Assembly: GCA_947496345.1 (NCBI GenBank)
Contig: CANMCL010000040.1
Span: forward strand, 1-7,809
DNA from: Actinomycetota bacterium
Lineage (GTDB): Bacteria; Actinomycetota; Actinomycetes; Nanopelagicales; Nanopelagicaceae
Reading direction: 5' to 3'
Length of the DNA: 7,809 bases
The first letter of the stretch is position 1, and the number at the start of each line of letters is the position of its first letter. The position numbers and the translations under genes are program-made. Shown here in pieces: positions 6,777 to 7,809 of the stretch. Below the pieces are notes generated by a model, which ran no database searches, was not told the DNA's origin, and saw only the letters and a list, made by a program, of their open reading frames with translations.

Positions 6777-7809
6777 GTGTCCATGCACGCTGGCTGGATG
6801 GCGCTAAGAACTCTAAGTTCTGATCAATCTGTAAAGAACGCAAAGCTACGTCCCGGAACGCTTAAACGCATATTCACTTACGCGATTCCATATAAATCAA
6901 CTTTCGCACTCTTTCTTTTCTGTCTTATCGCTGATGCGATATTGACGGTTGCCACCCCGCTATTACTGCGCGAACTCATCGATCAAGGTGTAATTCCAAA
7001 AGACCGTACCGTCGTAACTACTATGGCGGTTGCCGTCGCAGTCTTGGCGATTTTGACCGCTGTAATCAATATCGTGGTTCGTTGGATCTCTGCAAAAATC
7101 GGTGAAGGTTTGATTTACGATCTTCGCTCACAAGTTTTCCGCCACGTACAAGAGCAGTCAATTGCTTTTTTCACACGCACTCAGACGGGTGCTTTGATAA
7201 CCCGAATTAACTCTGATGTTATTGGTGCGCAACGTGCCTTCACCTCTACTTTTTCAGGGCTAATCAGCAATGTGCTTACTCTTATCTTGGTTGTCGGAAC
7301 AATGTTGGCGCTAAGTTGGCAAATTACCGTTGCTTCACTTCTGCTACTTCCAGTTTTCTTAGCCCCAACAAAGTGGATCGGTGCCCGCTTGCAGGGATAT
7401 ACGCGTGATTCTTTCGAAATCAATGGAGAAATGTCTTCAACTATGACCGAGCGCTTCAACGTCTCGGGAGCTCTTCTGGTGAAGTTATATGGAGATTTGA
7501 ATGAGGAGTCAAAGGTTTTCAAAAAGAAAGCCCGCAAAGTTGCTGATCTTGGTATCTCAATGGCGATGCTCAACACATTCTTTTTTATCGCACTGATCAG
7601 TATTGCAGCGCTAGCTACTGCGATCGCCTACGGGATCGGTGGCCACCTGGCTATTGATGGTGCGATTACCGTCGGAAGCCTGATCGCCATCACAACGCTT
7701 TTGGCGCGTCTATACGGTCCCCTAGTCGCGTTAGCGACAGTCCGAGTTGATGTTATGGGCGCGTTGGTTTCTTTCGAGCGCGTCTTTGAGGTTTTAGATC
7801 TAGAACCTA
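6777..7809 (+). CDS. ABC exporter, membrane domain (3' end cut by window)
   Basis: N-terminal part of an ABC half-transporter of the MsbA/BmrA type; about 344 codons are open to the window edge. Six membrane helices fit the exporter pattern, at about residues 41-64, 79-101, 160-180, 183-203, 268-290 and 300-325. The typical cytoplasmic coupling sequence FFTRTQTGALITRINSDV lies between helices 2 and 3, and TERFNVSGALLVKLYG between helices 4 and 5. The sequence stops at FERVFEVLDLEP, the linker before the nucleotide-binding domain, which is therefore not visible. Start choice: GTG 6777 has CGGGG (6766-6770) at 6 nt; ATG 6783 (6 nt later) is also possible and ATG 6798 less so. The substrate cannot be told from sequence. 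The 33-nt gap to sufT (6744-6776) shows no terminator or TANNNT promoter, so co-transcription with suf is likely but unproven. Confidence 0.9.
   Translation, partial: MSMHAGWMALRTLSSDQSVKNAKLRPGTLKRIFTYAIPYKSTFALFLFCLIADAILTVATPLLLRELIDQGVIPKDRTVVTTMAVAVAVLAILTAVINIVVRWISAKIGEGLIYDLRSQVFRHVQEQSIAFFTRTQTGALITRINSDVIGAQRAFTSTFSGLISNVLTLILVVGTMLALSWQITVASLLLLPVFLAPTKWIGARLQGYTRDSFEINGEMSSTMTERFNVSGALLVKLYGDLNEESKVFKKKARKVADLGISMAMLNTFFFIALISIAALATAIAYGIGGHLAIDGAITVGSLIAITTLLARLYGPLVALATVRVDVMGALVSFERVFEVLDLEP

Noticed and set aside
6741..6785. Fusion of sufT with the exporter by stop-codon read-through (same frame)
   Set aside because: SufT ends at its normal C-terminus at a TAA, and the exporter has its own start with a ribosome binding site; a shared frame has a one-in-three chance.
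7181..7576. 131-codon open frame on the - strand
   Set aside because: It is antisense to the clearly coding exporter membrane domain, and its translation shows no recognisable domain.

Overview
This window holds a nearly complete actinobacterial SUF operon for iron-sulfur (Fe-S) cluster assembly. It reads sufR-sufB-sufD-(Rieske ferredoxin)-sufC-sufS-sufU-sufT on the + strand. It is flanked by a divergent, truncated heme A synthase gene (ctaA, - strand) and by the first part of an ABC exporter gene running off the right edge. The gene order, the SufR cysteine spacing, the use of SufU rather than SufE, and the small Rieske protein between sufD and sufC all point to Actinobacteria. By eye the base composition is only moderately GC, roughly the mid to high 40s percent, with many A/T-ending codons. 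Together with very tight gene packing this suggests a streamlined low-GC lineage, such as the freshwater acI/Nanopelagicales group. That placement is an inference, not a measurement.

Layout: 1-383 carries the N-terminal 127 codons of CtaA on the - strand. 384-453 is a compact divergent control region. I read it as two back-to-back promoters, both with leaderless geometry, plus a short palindrome over the sufR promoter that is a good candidate for a SufR operator. 454-6743 is the SUF operon. Junctions are extremely tight: ATGA for sufR/sufB, TAATG for sufB/sufD, sufD/Rieske and sufS/sufU, and gaps of 12, 6 and 24 nt elsewhere. 6777-7809 encodes the membrane domain of an ABC exporter. It follows sufT after 33 nt with no terminator or promoter that I can see. 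No stretch over 300 bases lacks a gene, and I saw no tRNA, rRNA, mobile element, CRISPR array or riboswitch.

How the genes work together: SufS removes sulfur from cysteine as a persulfide, and SufU accepts it and passes it on. The SufB-SufC-SufD scaffold uses ATP to build the cluster. SufT probably helps mature or deliver clusters. The Rieske protein may supply electrons, which is unproven. SufR, with three cysteines spaced for cluster binding, would sense cluster status and repress its own operon. All key catalytic residues are present, so the system looks functional. I did not find an undescribed system. The items most worth checking are the control region and real start of sufR, the embedded Rieske gene, a perfect hairpin just before sufC, and possible read-through into the exporter.
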